Positions 55,639 through 64,000 of a stretch of 64,000 nucleotides of DNA are shown piece after piece. A model generated the notes under the pieces. The model did no database searches. It was not told the DNA's origin and worked only from the letters and a program-made list of their open reading frames with translations. Source of the DNA: Sphingomonas yunnanensis (GTDB lineage Bacteria > Pseudomonadota > Alphaproteobacteria > Sphingomonadales > Sphingomonadaceae); the NCBI RefSeq assembly GCF_019898765.1, contig NZ_JAIOKB010000002.1, positions 434,001 through 498,000 of the forward strand. The letters run 5' to 3'. The position numbers and the translations under genes were made by a program. Each line of letters begins with the position of its first letter. Position 1 is the first letter of the stretch.

Positions 55639-55684
55639 CCACGCGAGGGGAAGCGGTCCGCGCTCTCGCGCCCTGCCAACACCG

Positions 55685-56158
55685 TCACTTCCGCTGCTTC
55701 GGCACCAAGGTGCGGAACTTGCTGATGGGGCACAAAGCGCCCGAGCGCGAGCGGATCGAATCGCGCCCGGCGCAGATCTGGCCGTCGCTCGTCGGGCGCA
55801 GGTAGAAGCCGGCGTAGAAGTCGAGCGTCGGGCAATCGTCGTCGAGCTTGGCGCGGATGCGGCGCGCGCCCTCGATGACGAGGTCGACGTCGCCCTTGGT
55901 ATCGATCGCCGCGCCGGTCAGCGCGGTGACGCGCAGGCACTCGGGACCGCGCTTCTCCTGCCACTCGACCGGCGCGGGCGTGACGACGCGCGCGCCGCGC
56001 GGTGCGGGGGCGACGCGCGGGATGCGGATGATCAGCCGCTCGTGGATCGTCAGCTGGGCATATTGCACCCCGTCCCAACCCGGATCGGGCGCGCGCGCCG
56101 ACACCGCCAGCGGGGCGGCCAGCAGCAGCGACAGAACGGGCAGGAAGCGCTGGAACAT
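55685..56158 (-). CDS. Exported hypothetical protein (157 aa)
   Basis: Signal peptide MFQRFLPVLSLLLAAPLAVS with cleavage near SARA (about 22). The mature protein has QLTIHERLIIRIPRVAP, four cysteines (ECLRV, DDCPTL, ICAGR, LCPIS) likely forming disulfides, and a basic C-terminus. Related small periplasmic proteins are common in sphingomonads without known function. No good ribosome site precedes ATG 56158. Divergent from the FAD-linked dehydrogenase. Confidence 0.7.
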   Translation of the reverse strand: MFQRFLPVLSLLLAAPLAVSARAPDPGWDGVQYAQLTIHERLIIRIPRVAPAPRGARVVTPAPVEWQEKRGPECLRVTALTGAAIDTKGDVDLVIEGARRIRAKLDDDCPTLDFYAGFYLRPTSDGQICAGRDSIRSRSGALCPISKFRTLVPKQRK

Positions 56159-56189
56159 GCGGCACGGCCCGTTGCGGAGAATCGGTTGA

Positions 56190-57683
56190 ATGGCGGCTGA
56201 ATTGAACGCGGGCGCGTTGTCGGGCAAGAGGCAGAGCGTGACCGACGCGCAACACCGCCTCGCCGAAACGCTCGCCCGGCAGCTCGCGCCCGGCGCGATC
56301 GTCACCGATCCGGACGCGATCGCGCCCTGGCTGGTCGACTGGCGGCGGCGCTGGCACGGGAGTGCCGCGCTGCTGCTCCAGCCGCGCGATACCGAGGAGG
56401 TGCGAGCGATCGTCGCCGCCGCGCGCGACCTCGCGGTGCCGCTGGTCCCGCAGGGGGGCAACAGCTCGATGGTGGGCGGCGCGACCCCGCCGGCGGACGG
56501 CAGCGCCGCGATCCTCTCGCTGCGCCGGATGAACCGGGTCCGCCACCTAGACCCGGCGGCGGGGCTGGTGGTGGCGGAGGCGGGCGTCGTGCTCGCCGAC
56601 CTCCACGCCGCCGCGCTGGCGCAGGGGCGGCGCTTCCCGCTCTCGCTCGGCGCCAAAGGCAACGCCACCGTCGGCGGGCTGGTCTCGACCAACGCGGGCG
56701 GGACGCAGGTGCTGCGCTTCGGCACGATGCGCGGGCTGGTCGCTGGGGTGGAGGCGGTGCTGCCCGACGCGTCGCTGCACGAGGGGCTGGCCGCGCTGAA
56801 GAAGGACAATCGCGGCTACGATCTCGACCAGCTGCTGATCGGGGCCGAGGGCACGCTGGGCGTCGTTACCGCGGCGACGCTGCGGCTGGTGCCCGCGGTC
56901 ACGGCGCGCGCGGTCGCCTGGGCCGGGGTCGAGTCGCCCGACGCGGCGATGGCGCTGCTGCGCCGCCTCCAGCGCGCCACGCCCGCGCTGGAGAGCTTCG
57001 AGCTGCTGCCCGACGAGTCGCTCGCCGCGGTGCTGGCCTATCTGCCCGACGCGCGCGCGCCGCTGGGCGGGAGGCACCCCTGGCACGTGCTGCTCGAGGT
57101 CACCGCCGACGCGGCGGGCGACGATCCCGCCGCGCTGGTCGAGGCGCAGCTCGCCACCGCGCTCGATGCCGGCGAGATCGCCGACGCCGCGCTGGCGCAG
57201 AGCGAGGCGCAGGCCGAGGCGTTCTGGCGGCTGCGCGAGTCGATCTCGGACGCCGAGCGCGCCACCGGCCCCGCCGCGCAGCACGACATCTCGGTGCCGG
57301 TCGAGGCGATGCCGCGCTTCATGGTCGCGGCCGCGGCGGCGTGCGACGCGCGCTTCCCCGGTACGCGCGCCTCGGGCTTCGGCCATCTCGGCGACGGCAA
57401 CGTCCACTTCCACGTCCGCGCCGCGCCCGGTACCGATCCGGCGCACTGGTACGCCGAGCAGGTGCCGCTGGTGTCGCGCTTCGTCCACGACCTGGTCGCC
57501 GCCGCGGGCGGCTCGATCTCGGCCGAGCACGGCATCGGCCAGATGAAGCGCGCCGAGCTGGAGCGGCTCGGGCCGCCGGCGCGGCTCCACGCGCTGCGCG
57601 CGATCAAGCGCGCGTTCGATCCGGGCCAGCTGTTCAATCCGGGCAAGCTCGTCGCGCTTGCGCCCGACCGCGGCAGTGAATAA
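56190..57683 (+). CDS. FAD-binding oxidoreductase (D-2-hydroxyacid / D-lactate dehydrogenase type)
   Basis: 497 aa of the VAO/FAD-linked oxidase family. The FAD-binding PCMH domain has VPLVPQGGNSSMVGGATPP and SLGAKGNATVGGLVSTNAGGTQVLRFG. The C-terminal oxidase domain has HLGDGNVHFHVRA, SAEHGIGQMKR and the last-helix FNPGKL. This arrangement matches D-2-hydroxyglutarate and D-lactate dehydrogenases (GlcD-like); the exact substrate is not determined. ATG 56190 has GGAGA nine bases upstream; GTG 56238 is an alternative that would shorten it by 16 residues. Confidence 0.92.
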   Translation: MAAELNAGALSGKRQSVTDAQHRLAETLARQLAPGAIVTDPDAIAPWLVDWRRRWHGSAALLLQPRDTEEVRAIVAAARDLAVPLVPQGGNSSMVGGATPPADGSAAILSLRRMNRVRHLDPAAGLVVAEAGVVLADLHAAALAQGRRFPLSLGAKGNATVGGLVSTNAGGTQVLRFGTMRGLVAGVEAVLPDASLHEGLAALKKDNRGYDLDQLLIGAEGTLGVVTAATLRLVPAVTARAVAWAGVESPDAAMALLRRLQRATPALESFELLPDESLAAVLAYLPDARAPLGGRHPWHVLLEVTADAAGDDPAALVEAQLATALDAGEIADAALAQSEAQAEAFWRLRESISDAERATGPAAQHDISVPVEAMPRFMVAAAAACDARFPGTRASGFGHLGDGNVHFHVRAAPGTDPAHWYAEQVPLVSRFVHDLVAAAGGSISAEHGIGQMKRAELERLGPPARLHALRAIKRAFDPGQLFNPGKLVALAPDRGSE

Positions 57684-57764
57684 CCCCGGCCACCATCCGC
57701 GCGGCGACCGGGGGCGACGCGCCGCGACCTGACTGCCAACCCTCACCGTCCTTTGGAGATTCGC

Positions 57765-58532
57765 ATGGCCAGCGCGCCGCAACTGCCGCTCTTCTACAAC
57801 GGCCTCGAGCCGCTCTCGAGCGAGACGCACGCCAACTACAAGGTGCAGCCCTCGACCGTCGCGCCGTTCCTCGCCAACCAGCACGCCATCCCGCTGACGG
57901 TGGAGGAATTCCCGCTGGTGCAGCGGCACATTCCGATCGTCTTCTCCTCGGGCGACGACGCCATCCCGCTGGCGCTGATGGGGCTCAACGAGGGCGTCAA
58001 CGTCTTCCTCGACGACAGCGGCAAGCTGCTCGAGGAGACGATCTACGTCCCCGCCTATGTCCGCCGCTACCCCTATATGCTCGCGCGGCTCACCCCGGAC
58101 GCGCAGGAGCTCTCGCTGTGCTTCGACCCGACCTCGCCGACGATCGGCGCGTTCGACCAGGGCGACGCGCTCTTCGAGAATGGCCAGCCCACGGAGCTGA
58201 CGCGCAACATTTTGCAGTTCAACGAGAACTTTGAGCAGGCTGCGGCGCGCACGTCGCAGTTCATGAACGAGGTGCGCGAGCTCGGCCTGCTCATGGAGGG
58301 CGAGGTGACGATCCAGCAGGACGGCGTCGAGCAGCCCTTCGTCTACCGCGGCTTCCAGATGATCGACGAGCAGAAGCTGGTCGATCTGCGCGGCGACCAG
58401 CTGCGCAAGATGTCGCAGTCGGGCCTGCTGCCGCTGCTGTACGCGCACCTGTTCTCGCTGTCGCTGATGCGCGATATCTTCGCGCGGCAGGTGCGGCTGG
58501 GCAAGATGCCGCAGCCGCAGCTGACGATGTAA
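57765..58532 (+). CDS. SapC family protein
   Basis: 255 aa, soluble. The N-terminus LPLFYNGLEPLSSETHANYKV, with HIPIVFSSGDDAIPLALMGL and YIPVYVRRYPYM-like YVPAYVRRYPYMLAR, and the C-terminal QKLVDLRGDQLRKMSQSGLLPLLYAHLFSL are typical of the SapC family named after a Campylobacter S-layer locus. In sphingomonads it usually accompanies TonB receptors or tryptophan halogenases, but here neither is adjacent. Start ATG 57765 has TTTGGAGAT upstream. The cytochrome b561 gene follows by 21 bases. Confidence 0.9.
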   Translation: MASAPQLPLFYNGLEPLSSETHANYKVQPSTVAPFLANQHAIPLTVEEFPLVQRHIPIVFSSGDDAIPLALMGLNEGVNVFLDDSGKLLEETIYVPAYVRRYPYMLARLTPDAQELSLCFDPTSPTIGAFDQGDALFENGQPTELTRNILQFNENFEQAAARTSQFMNEVRELGLLMEGEVTIQQDGVEQPFVYRGFQMIDEQKLVDLRGDQLRKMSQSGLLPLLYAHLFSLSLMRDIFARQVRLGKMPQPQLTM

Positions 58533-58553
58533 CCACCAGCGGGAGAGACGGCG

Positions 58554-59096
58554 ATGGCGACTCGGGCATATCAGGCGGAGCGCTACTCACGAGTCGCCAT
58601 CGCCTTCCACTGGACCATCGCCGCGCTGGTGATCTTCAACATCGCGGTGGGGCTCGGACACGACCCGATCCCCGCGCTGCGGGCGCTGATGCCGGCGCAC
58701 AAGGCGATCGGGCTCACGGTGCTGGCGCTCACCGCGCTCCGGGTCGCCTGGCGGCTCGCGCACCGCCCCCCGCCGCTCCCCGCTCACACGCCCGGCTGGG
58801 AGCGCGGCGCGGCGCACGCGACGCACTGGACCCTCTACCTGCTGCTGGTGCTGCTGCCGCTGAGCGGCTGGGTGATGGTGTCGGGACCCGAGGGACGGCG
58901 CCCGCTCAGCTGGTTCGGCGCGTTCGACCTGCCCTATCTGCCGGTCACGTCGCCCGCGGCGGAGGGCGCCGCGAAAGCGCACGGCCTGCTCGGCTGGGTG
59001 ATGCTGGCACTGGTGCTGCTTCACGTCGCCGCGGCGCTGCGCCACCACCTGCTGCTGCGCGACCAGGTACTGGGACGGATGCTGCCCGGCGCGTGA
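58554..59096 (+). CDS. Cytochrome b561 family di-heme membrane protein
   Basis: 180 aa with four TM helices. Candidate heme ligands are His19 (AIAFHWTIAAL), His49 (MPAHKAIGL), a His in GAAHATHWTLY, and His in KAHGLLGWVMLALVLLHVAA. These proteins oxidise ubiquinol and reduce superoxide or periplasmic partners. Preceded 21 bases upstream by sapC on the same strand, probably co-transcribed. Confidence 0.92.
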   Translation: MATRAYQAERYSRVAIAFHWTIAALVIFNIAVGLGHDPIPALRALMPAHKAIGLTVLALTALRVAWRLAHRPPPLPAHTPGWERGAAHATHWTLYLLLVLLPLSGWVMVSGPEGRRPLSWFGAFDLPYLPVTSPAAEGAAKAHGLLGWVMLALVLLHVAAALRHHLLLRDQVLGRMLPGA

Positions 59097-59189
59097 GCGG
59101 CACGCGACGGTGGGAGCCGGTGCGAAGGCGACGCTGCACCGGTGAGCGCTCGGTTCATCGCATCACCGCGACGATTCATGCTGCCGGGC

Positions 59190-59217
59190 TTGCAACCGAA
59201 AGCGGGTCTCCTAAGTT
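59190..59217 (+). promoter_or_regulatory. Candidate promoter of a small RNA
   Basis: TTGCAA (59190-59195), 16 bases, then TAAGTT (59212-59217). The CTTGCA -35 and 16-base spacing resemble the tRNA-Val promoter in this window (60722-60749). It points away from cytochrome b561 into a stretch without a gene. Confidence 0.35.
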
Positions 59218-59223
59218 AAGGAC

Positions 59224-59327
59224 GTACGGCGCTCGTGTCCCCCCTTTCGCGAGCCCGTATGACACGCCTCTGGCGTGTCTCCTCCCTGAACCTTGGCCAC
59301 CGCGTGCTCGCACGCGGTGGTTTTTTT
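59224..59327 (+). ncRNA. Candidate trans-acting small RNA (about 104 nt)
   Basis: Between cytochrome b561 and the convergent amidohydrolase gene there is a promoter-like site, a hairpin GACACGCC-TCT-GGCGTGTC (59261-59279), an unpaired pyrimidine-rich anti-Shine-Dalgarno stretch CTCCTCCCT (59279-59287), and a strong terminator. This order is the architecture of alphaproteobacterial regulatory RNAs that block ribosome sites, such as the alpha-r14/suhB type; membership in that family is inference. A weaker stem (GCTCG/CGAGC) occupies the 5' part. No coding frame with a ribosome site fits here. Confidence 0.45.
59297..59327 (+). terminator. Strong rho-independent terminator
   Basis: Perfect 10-bp stem CCACCGCGTG / CACGCGGTGG, four-base loop CTCG, then seven T. 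It ends at the first base of the convergent amidohydrolase stop codon and can also act weakly on that strand. Confidence 0.85.
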
Positions 59328-60169
59328 CATTCTGCTGCGAGCGGTGTGGCGCCCGTCGCCGCCAATGCCTCGTCGGCGAGCGAGTCGATCACGCCGCGGA
59401 GCAGCGCCACCATCGCCGGCGCACCGCCACCCAGCGAGTCGAGGCGGCGATCGAGGTAGAGTGAGCGGTCGAGCTCGAGCTGGATCGCGTGCACGCCCTG
59501 GTGCGGCCGCGCGTGGCGCTCGAGGATATGGCCCCCGGCATAAGGCGTGTTGAGCGTGTAGCCCAGCCGCGCGGCGCGAACCGCGCCCTCCACCCGCGCG
59601 ACGAAGCGCGCGCCGGCGGCGCGACCGAAGCGGTCGCCGATCACCAGCCGGATCCGGCCGCCCGCGATCGGCGGCATCGAGTGGATGTCGAGCAGCACCG
59701 CGCAGCCGAAGCGTGCGCGCGCCTGCGCCAGCGCCTCCTCGAGCGCGGCGTGATACGGTCGATGCGCCGCCGCGATCCGCGCCTCCACCTCGCCGGCGCT
59801 GAGCTTGCAGCGCCACAGCTCGCCCGCCGTCGCGGTCCGCCGTGGCACCAGGCCGATGCCGGCGCGCACCTTGGCGGATAGCGGCGCCCCGCCGCGCGCA
59901 CCGTCGTCGAGCAGCGGGTCGCGCTCGTGCTCGGCGCGATTGAGGTCGATCCAGGCGCGCGGCGCGTCCTGGACCAGCAGCGTCTCGTCGCGGCGGGCGG
60001 CGAGCGCCAGCGCGTCGACCAGCCGGTCCTCCAGCGTCGCGAGACAGGAGAGCGGCGCGCGCAGCGAGTCGCGCAGCGCGATGGGATAGTCGCGACCCGC
60101 GTGCGGCACCGACAGCACCACCGGCGAGGCGGGCGGCGTGTCGCCGATCAGTCGAAAGCTGCGCGTCAT
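59327..60169 (-). CDS. N-formylglutamate amidohydrolase family protein
   Basis: 280 aa. Zinc-peptidase-like fold with VVLSVPHAGRDYP near the N-terminus (metal-binding His), EDRLVDALA, AWIDLNRAEHERDP and the strongly conserved LLDIHSMPP. Family members hydrolyse N-formylglutamate or related N-acyl amino acids in histidine breakdown. No hut genes are near; instead the divergent neighbour is cpdR, a conserved alphaproteobacterial pairing. The ATG at 60169 has no strong ribosome site. Confidence 0.92.
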   Translation of the reverse strand: MTRSFRLIGDTPPASPVVLSVPHAGRDYPIALRDSLRAPLSCLATLEDRLVDALALAARRDETLLVQDAPRAWIDLNRAEHERDPLLDDGARGGAPLSAKVRAGIGLVPRRTATAGELWRCKLSAGEVEARIAAAHRPYHAALEEALAQARARFGCAVLLDIHSMPPIAGGRIRLVIGDRFGRAAGARFVARVEGAVRAARLGYTLNTPYAGGHILERHARPHQGVHAIQLELDRSLYLDRRLDSLGGGAPAMVALLRGVIDSLADEALAATGATPLAAE

Positions 60170-60321
60170 CTGGGCGCGACCCTATGGAACCCGCCGCGGC
60201 ACCGCAACGCATCGTCGCTCGTTATGGGCTAATGGGACGGCAAGGCCGTTCGTTCACCATGTCCGCTGGTGGAAAAATCAACGCGGATCGGGCATAAGCA
60301 TCGGCTCGGGAGCATGGACAC

Positions 60322-60702
60322 GTGATGATCAGGATTCTTCTGGCCGAGGATGATGCGGTGATGCGCGAGTATCTGACGCGCGCGCTGGAGCGTTCCGGCT
60401 ATGCCGTCACCGCGGTGGACCGCGGCACTGCGGCGCTGCCGCTGATCACCGAGGAGCGGTTCGACCTGCTGCTCACCGATATCGTCATGCCCGAGATGGA
60501 CGGGATCGAGCTCGCCCAGAAGGCGCAGGAGCTCGCGCCCGGCATGCGGGTGATGTTCATCACCGGCTTCGCCGCGGTGACGCTGAAGGCGGGCAACACG
60601 ATGCCGCAGGCGCGCGTCCTGTCCAAGCCGTTCCACCTGCGCGACCTCGTGCTCGAGGTCGAGCGGCTGTTCGACGTCGACGCCGCCAACGAACTGATCT
60701 GA
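60322..60702 (+). CDS. cpdR: CpdR-like single-domain response regulator
   Basis: 126 aa receiver domain without output domain. Acidic pocket ILLAEDDAVMREY, phosphoacceptor Asp53 in LLLTDIVMPEMDG, Thr in MFITGFAAV and Lys in SKPFHLRDLV. Sequence and neighbourhood match CpdR, which in Caulobacter controls ClpXP localisation and CtrA degradation when unphosphorylated. GTG 60322 sits nine bases after GGGAG; ATG 60325 is the next codon. CckA/ChpT partners are not in the window. Confidence 0.92.
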   Translation: MMIRILLAEDDAVMREYLTRALERSGYAVTAVDRGTAALPLITEERFDLLLTDIVMPEMDGIELAQKAQELAPGMRVMFITGFAAVTLKAGNTMPQARVLSKPFHLRDLVLEVERLFDVDAANELI

Positions 60703-60721
60703 GCCGCGTGCGAAAAGGCGC

Positions 60722-60749
60722 TTGCACCCGCCGCCGGGGCCGGTTAGAG
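60722..60749 (+). promoter_or_regulatory. Promoter of tRNA-Val
   Basis: TTGCAC (60722-60727), 16-base GC-rich spacer, TTAGAG (60744-60749). Transcription would begin just before the tRNA at about 60756, as usual for tRNA genes in this group. Confidence 0.55.
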
Positions 60750-60760
60750 GCCCCACCCTC

Positions 60761-60835
60761 GGGCGTGTAGCTCAGTGGTAGAGCACTGTGTTGACATCGC
60801 AGGGGTCGCAAGTTCAATCCTTGCCACGCCCACCA
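60761..60835 (+). tRNA. tRNA-Val(GAC)
   Basis: 75 bases with encoded CCA. Acceptor stem GGGCGTG / CACGCCC, D-arm with AGCTCAGTGGTAGAGC, anticodon stem CTGTG / CGCAG around loop TTGACAT giving anticodon GAC, and T-loop GTTCAATCC. Flanked by its own promoter and terminator. Confidence 0.97.
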
Positions 60836-60836
60836 T

Positions 60837-60873
60837 AAAAACCCCGCTAGGCTCTCGGCTTAGCGGGGTTTTT
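60837..60873 (+). terminator. Terminator of tRNA-Val
   Basis: AAAAACCCCGCTA and TAGCGGGGTTTTT form a hairpin with an 11-base loop followed by five T. The symmetrical A and T tracts make it potentially bidirectional, though it lies about 190 bases past the hybrid kinase stop codon on the other strand. Confidence 0.85.
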
Positions 60874-61064
60874 GCTGTTGCGGCGACGTGCGCGCCGCGC
60901 CGGCCCTTCGGTCTGCCGGAGGCCGTGGGAGACGGTCTCATCTCGTCTGGACCGCCATCCTGCTCCGGCGCACGCCGGAGGCCCCGGGATCACCAACGTC
61001 ATCGCGTGCCGCTCGCGGCTCCAGCGGGCGCGGGAGCATCTGTCGGCATAGGTGGATCAGTCCC

Positions 61065-64000
61065 CTAAGCGTCGCGCTCCGCCACCAGCGCACGCGGCGG
61101 CGGCGTGCCGATCACGCGCAGCAGGTCGGCAGCGCCATAGGGCTTGGGCAGCAGCCGCACCCCCGCCGCCGCGGCGTCGACCGAGCCGGTATCGCCGCTC
61201 GCCACCACGACGCGGATGCCCGGGCGCAGCGCGGCGGCGCGCGCCGCCAACGCCAGCCCCGACGTGCCGGGAAGGTGGATATCGGTGATCAGCACGTCGA
61301 TCGGCACGGTCTGGAGCGCGGCCATCGCCTCCTCCGCGCTCGCTGCCTCGATCACCACCTGCCCGGCCTCCTGCAGCACCTCGGCGGTGGCGGAGCGGAT
61401 CAGCGCGTCGTCCTCGACCAGCAGGATCGTCGCGCGTGGCGGCGTAGCGGTCGGCGCCGTGCTCGCGAGCGGCACGGCGCGCGTCGGCAGCGCCGCGCGC
61501 TGGCGCTGGTTGGCGAGGACATGGCGGATCTTCCGCGCCAGCGCCTCGCGCGTATACGGTTTGGACAGCAGCTCCAGCCCGGGGTCGAGCCGCCCGCCGT
61601 GGACGATCGAGTTCTCGGTATAGCCCGAGGTGAACAGCACCGCGAGTTCGGGCAGCCGTTCGCGCGCCTTGCGCGCCAGCTCGGGGCTCTTGAGCGACCC
61701 CGGCATCACCACGTCGGTGAAGAGCAGGTCGATCGGAATGCCGCTCTCCACCACGCTCAGCGCGCTCTGCGCATCGACCGCCTTGAGCACGCGATAGCCG
61801 AGATCGGCGAGCAGCTCGACCACGGTGGCGCGCACCTCGTCGTCGTCCTCGACCACCAGCACCGTCTCGCTGCCACCGGTGATCGGCCCGGTATCGACCG
61901 CCACCTCGACGTCCTCGCTCTCCAGCGCGCGCGGCAGATACAGCCGGATCGTCGTGCCGTGTCCCGGCTCGGAGTAGATGTTGACGTGCCCGCCCGACTG
62001 TTTGACGAAACCGTAGACCATCGAGAGGCCCAGGCCCGAGCCCTTGCCCTCGGCCTTGGTCGAGAAGAAGGGCTCGAACACCTTCTCCATGATCTCCGGC
62101 GTCATGCCGCTGCCCGTGTCGCTCACCGCCAGCATGACATATTGGCCGGGCGACACCTCGTCGTGGCGGCGCGCGTAATCGTCGTCGAGGTGCGCGTTGC
62201 TGAGCTCGATCGTCAGCTTGCCCTCACCCTCCATCGCGTCGCGCGCGTTGATCGCCAGGTTGAGCAGCGCGTTCTCGATCTGGCCGGGGTCGATGAAGGT
62301 GTTCCACAGCCCGCCGCCGAAGATCGTCTCGATCTCGATGCCCTCGCCGATCGCGCGGCGCAGCATGTCGTCCATGCCGCGCACGAAGCGGGTGACGTTG
62401 ACGGTCTTGGGCTCGAGCGCCTGGCGCCGCCCGAAGGCGAGCAGCTGCGCCGCCAGCCGCGACCCGCGCCCGACGCCGGCGAGCGCGTTGGCGACGCGCG
62501 TCTCGGCGCGCGCGTTGCCGGCGATGTCCTTCTGCAGCAGCTGCAGGTTGCCCGAGACGACCTGAAGCAGGTTGTTGAAATCGTGCGCCACGCCTCCGGT
62601 GAGCTTGCCCACCGTCTCCATCTTCTGCGCCTGCGCCAGCTTGGCCTCGGCGGCGCGGCGCGTGGCGATCTCGTCGATCACGCGCGTCTCCAGTGTCTCG
62701 TTGAGCTGGCGCAGCTGCTCCTCGGCGCGCTCGCGGTGGCGCACCTGGCGCTCGAGCTGCCCGGCGTGGTCGCGCAGTGCCGCCTCGGCGGCGCGCTGGT
62801 GCGTGATGTCGGTGTGGACGCCGACCCACTCGGCGATCGCGCCCTTCTCGTCGAGGCGCGGCACCGCGCGGATCGCGAAGGTGCGCCAGGCCCCGCAATG
62901 GCGCCGAACGCGATGCTCGAACACGAAGGTCGACTTGGCCGCGACCGCCTGCTCCCACGCCGCCAGCGTCGGCGCGACGTCGTCGGGATGCACCGCGGCA
63001 GACCAGCCGTGGCCCTGGTAATCCTCCATGCGCTGACCGGTGAGCAGCGACCAGCCGGGCTGTTCGCCGACCATCCGGCCCTGCGCGTCGTTGGTCCACA
63101 GCACGCCGTGCATCGCCTCCATCGCGGCGCGGAAGCGCGCGTTGCTGGCGTGAAGTGCCTCCTCGCGACGGACCCGGTCCTCGATGTCGAGCACGATCAC
63201 CTGGAAGCCGGCGACGCTGCCGTCGGCGGCGCGGCGCGGCAGGTAGCGCACGTCGGCGCGGCGCAGGCTCCCGTCGCCGTGGCGGATCGCCGAGTCGGAC
63301 ACGATCGTCTCGCCCGCGAGCGCGCGGTCCATCAGCGCGCGCCGCTGCGCGTAATTCTCCGCGCCGATCACGTCGCGCGCGTGGCGGCCGACCACCTGCT
63401 CGGGGGTCAGCCCGAACCAATCGAGGTAATAGCGGTTGGCGAAGCGGAAGACATGGTCGCGGTCGATGAAGGAGACGAGCAGGGGCAGCGCGTCGGTGAC
63501 GGTGCGCAGCTCGGCCTCGCTGTCGGCGACCTGGCGCTCCAGCTCGACCCGGCCGGTGTTGTCGATCACGGTGCACAGCACGCCGCCGACGCTGCCGTCG
63601 ACCGCGTAGACGGGCGTGTAGAACAGGTCGAAGATCAGCTCGGCGGGCGCCCCGTCGCGCAACAGCGTCAGCGGCTGGTCGCGGTAGGAGACGATCTCGC
63701 CGGCGAAGCCGCGCTCGAGGATCGTGCGGTTCCAGTCCCAGAGCTCGGGGAAGACGCTCGCCGCGGTCTCGCCGAGCGCGCCCGGGTGGCGCGCGCCGAC
63801 GATCGCGCGATAGGCATCGTTGTAGAGCATCACGCCCTCGCGCCCCCACATCAGAACCTTGGGCACGGGCGAGTTGACCACGTTGGCCACGGTGGTACGC
63901 AGCTGCGGCGACCAGTCGGCGAGCGGCCCCAGCGCGCTGCGGTCCCAGTCGCGCGCGCGGATCAGCGCGCCGGTCGCCCCGCCGCCGATCGGCCAGGCGC
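61065..64000 (-). CDS. Hybrid sensor histidine kinase, multi-PAS with two receiver domains (5' end outside window)
   Basis: About 978 visible codons; the frame is open to the window edge ([19 protein letters not shown] precedes the first in-frame GTG at 63890), so the true start lies beyond. The first PAS has [18 protein letters not shown], then come two more PAS/PAC units ([25 protein letters not shown]...[11 protein letters not shown]) and a coiled coil. The HisKA has [14 protein letters not shown] with the phospho-His, followed by the ATPase with [12 protein letters not shown] and SDTGSGM and [12 protein letters not shown]. Receiver 1 ([15 protein letters not shown]) and receiver 2 ([21 protein letters not shown]) end the protein. 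No TM helix is visible. The gene upstream is unseen; downstream is a 190-base gap with a small hairpin (60963-60980). Confidence 0.93.
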   Translation of the reverse strand, partial: AWPIGGGATGALIRARDWDRSALGPLADWSPQLRTTVANVVNSPVPKVLMWGREGVMLYNDAYRAIVGARHPGALGETAASVFPELWDWNRTILERGFAGEIVSYRDQPLTLLRDGAPAELIFDLFYTPVYAVDGSVGGVLCTVIDNTGRVELERQVADSEAELRTVTDALPLLVSFIDRDHVFRFANRYYLDWFGLTPEQVVGRHARDVIGAENYAQRRALMDRALAGETIVSDSAIRHGDGSLRRADVRYLPRRAADGSVAGFQVIVLDIEDRVRREEALHASNARFRAAMEAMHGVLWTNDAQGRMVGEQPGWSLLTGQRMEDYQGHGWSAAVHPDDVAPTLAAWEQAVAAKSTFVFEHRVRRHCGAWRTFAIRAVPRLDEKGAIAEWVGVHTDITHQRAAEAALRDHAGQLERQVRHRERAEEQLRQLNETLETRVIDEIATRRAAEAKLAQAQKMETVGKLTGGVAHDFNNLLQVVSGNLQLLQKDIAGNARAETRVANALAGVGRGSRLAAQLLAFGRRQALEPKTVNVTRFVRGMDDMLRRAIGEGIEIETIFGGGLWNTFIDPGQIENALLNLAINARDAMEGEGKLTIELSNAHLDDDYARRHDEVSPGQYVMLAVSDTGSGMTPEIMEKVFEPFFSTKAEGKGSGLGLSMVYGFVKQSGGHVNIYSEPGHGTTIRLYLPRALESEDVEVAVDTGPITGGSETVLVVEDDDEVRATVVELLADLGYRVLKAVDAQSALSVVESGIPIDLLFTDVVMPGSLKSPELARKARERLPELAVLFTSGYTENSIVHGGRLDPGLELLSKPYTREALARKIRHVLANQRQRAALPTRAVPLASTAPTATPPRATILLVEDDALIRSATAEVLQEAGQVVIEAASAEEAMAALQTVPIDVLITDIHLPGTSGLALAARAAALRPGIRVVVASGDTGSVDAAAAGVRLLPKPYGAADLLRVIGTPPPRALVAERDA

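Noticed and set aside
59097..59326. Small protein gene downstream of cytochrome b561
   Set aside because: Short plus-strand frames (for example from 59093 or 59235) lack a ribosome site and run through the terminator into the antisense of the amidohydrolase gene.
60936..61064. Gene between tRNA-Val and the hybrid kinase
   Set aside because: Only a small hairpin CTCCGGCG-CA-CGCCGGAG (60963-60980) resembling the REP family is seen; no open frame with a start and ribosome site.

Overview
The window is a stretch of a GC-rich (roughly 70%) alphaproteobacterial chromosome, most likely Sphingomonas or a close sphingomonad. Evidence for this is the four TonB-dependent receptors, the pyrE-pdxJ-acpS-lepB order beside coxBA, a CpdR-type regulator next to an N-formylglutamate amidohydrolase, class I PHA synthase, SapC and an HWE-family LOV kinase. 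No phage, integrase, transposase, rRNA operon or CRISPR array was seen. Gene density is high, the strand switches often, and adjacent genes in operons commonly overlap by TGATG or GTGA.

Layout. 1-6.5 kb: start of a cyclic-nucleotide-binding protein, a small helical protein, a TonB receptor, and a CHASE4-GGDEF-EAL gene that carries a frameshifting third GGCC unit. 6.5-11.3 kb: a phosphatase translationally coupled to a TonB receptor, with a PHO-box-like site upstream, then a small lipoprotein. 11.5-14.2 kb: a three-gene envelope-type operon (flippase-like membrane protein, DUF2141 protein, GT4 glycosyltransferase). 14.3-18.1 kb: a housekeeping operon pyrE-pdxJ-acpS-lepB ending in an AI-2E family permease. 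18.2-21.2 kb: coxB-coxA without the other cox genes. 21.4-30.5 kb: a small membrane protein, UDP-glucose dehydrogenase, an SGNH-like hydrolase, a LOV histidine kinase, a PQQ-type sugar dehydrogenase lipoprotein, PHA synthase and an aminotransferase.

30.6-39 kb: a GMC oxidoreductase with its small Tat subunit, a double-retropepsin/TPR protein, two tandem ferritin-like exported proteins and a UxaA-type dehydratase. 39.2-46.3 kb: an iron-uptake-looking region, with a TonB receptor coupled to a PepSY membrane protein, a GH29 fucosidase and a second siderophore-type TonB receptor; Fur-like palindromic sites lie before both receptors. 46.4-50.4 kb: a tiny SDH-assembly DUF1674 protein, then rsmB-rpe-heparinase-like. 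50.7-59.1 kb: M3 peptidase, PPK2, DEAD-box helicase, a secreted protein, an FAD-linked dehydrogenase, SapC and cytochrome b561. 59.2-64 kb: a candidate small RNA, N-formylglutamate amidohydrolase, cpdR, tRNA-Val(GAC) and a large hybrid histidine kinase that runs off the window.

Many gaps between genes contain palindromic elements of a few recurring designs: about 77-96 bp hairpin doublets and about 135 bp composite elements. They look like the genome's own REP/BIME families. The most informative observations are the GGCC-repeat frameshift in the c-di-GMP gene, the PHO-box/TonB receptor/phosphatase operon, the LOV kinase, the palindromic operator between the iron receptor and the fucosidase, and the candidate anti-Shine-Dalgarno small RNA.
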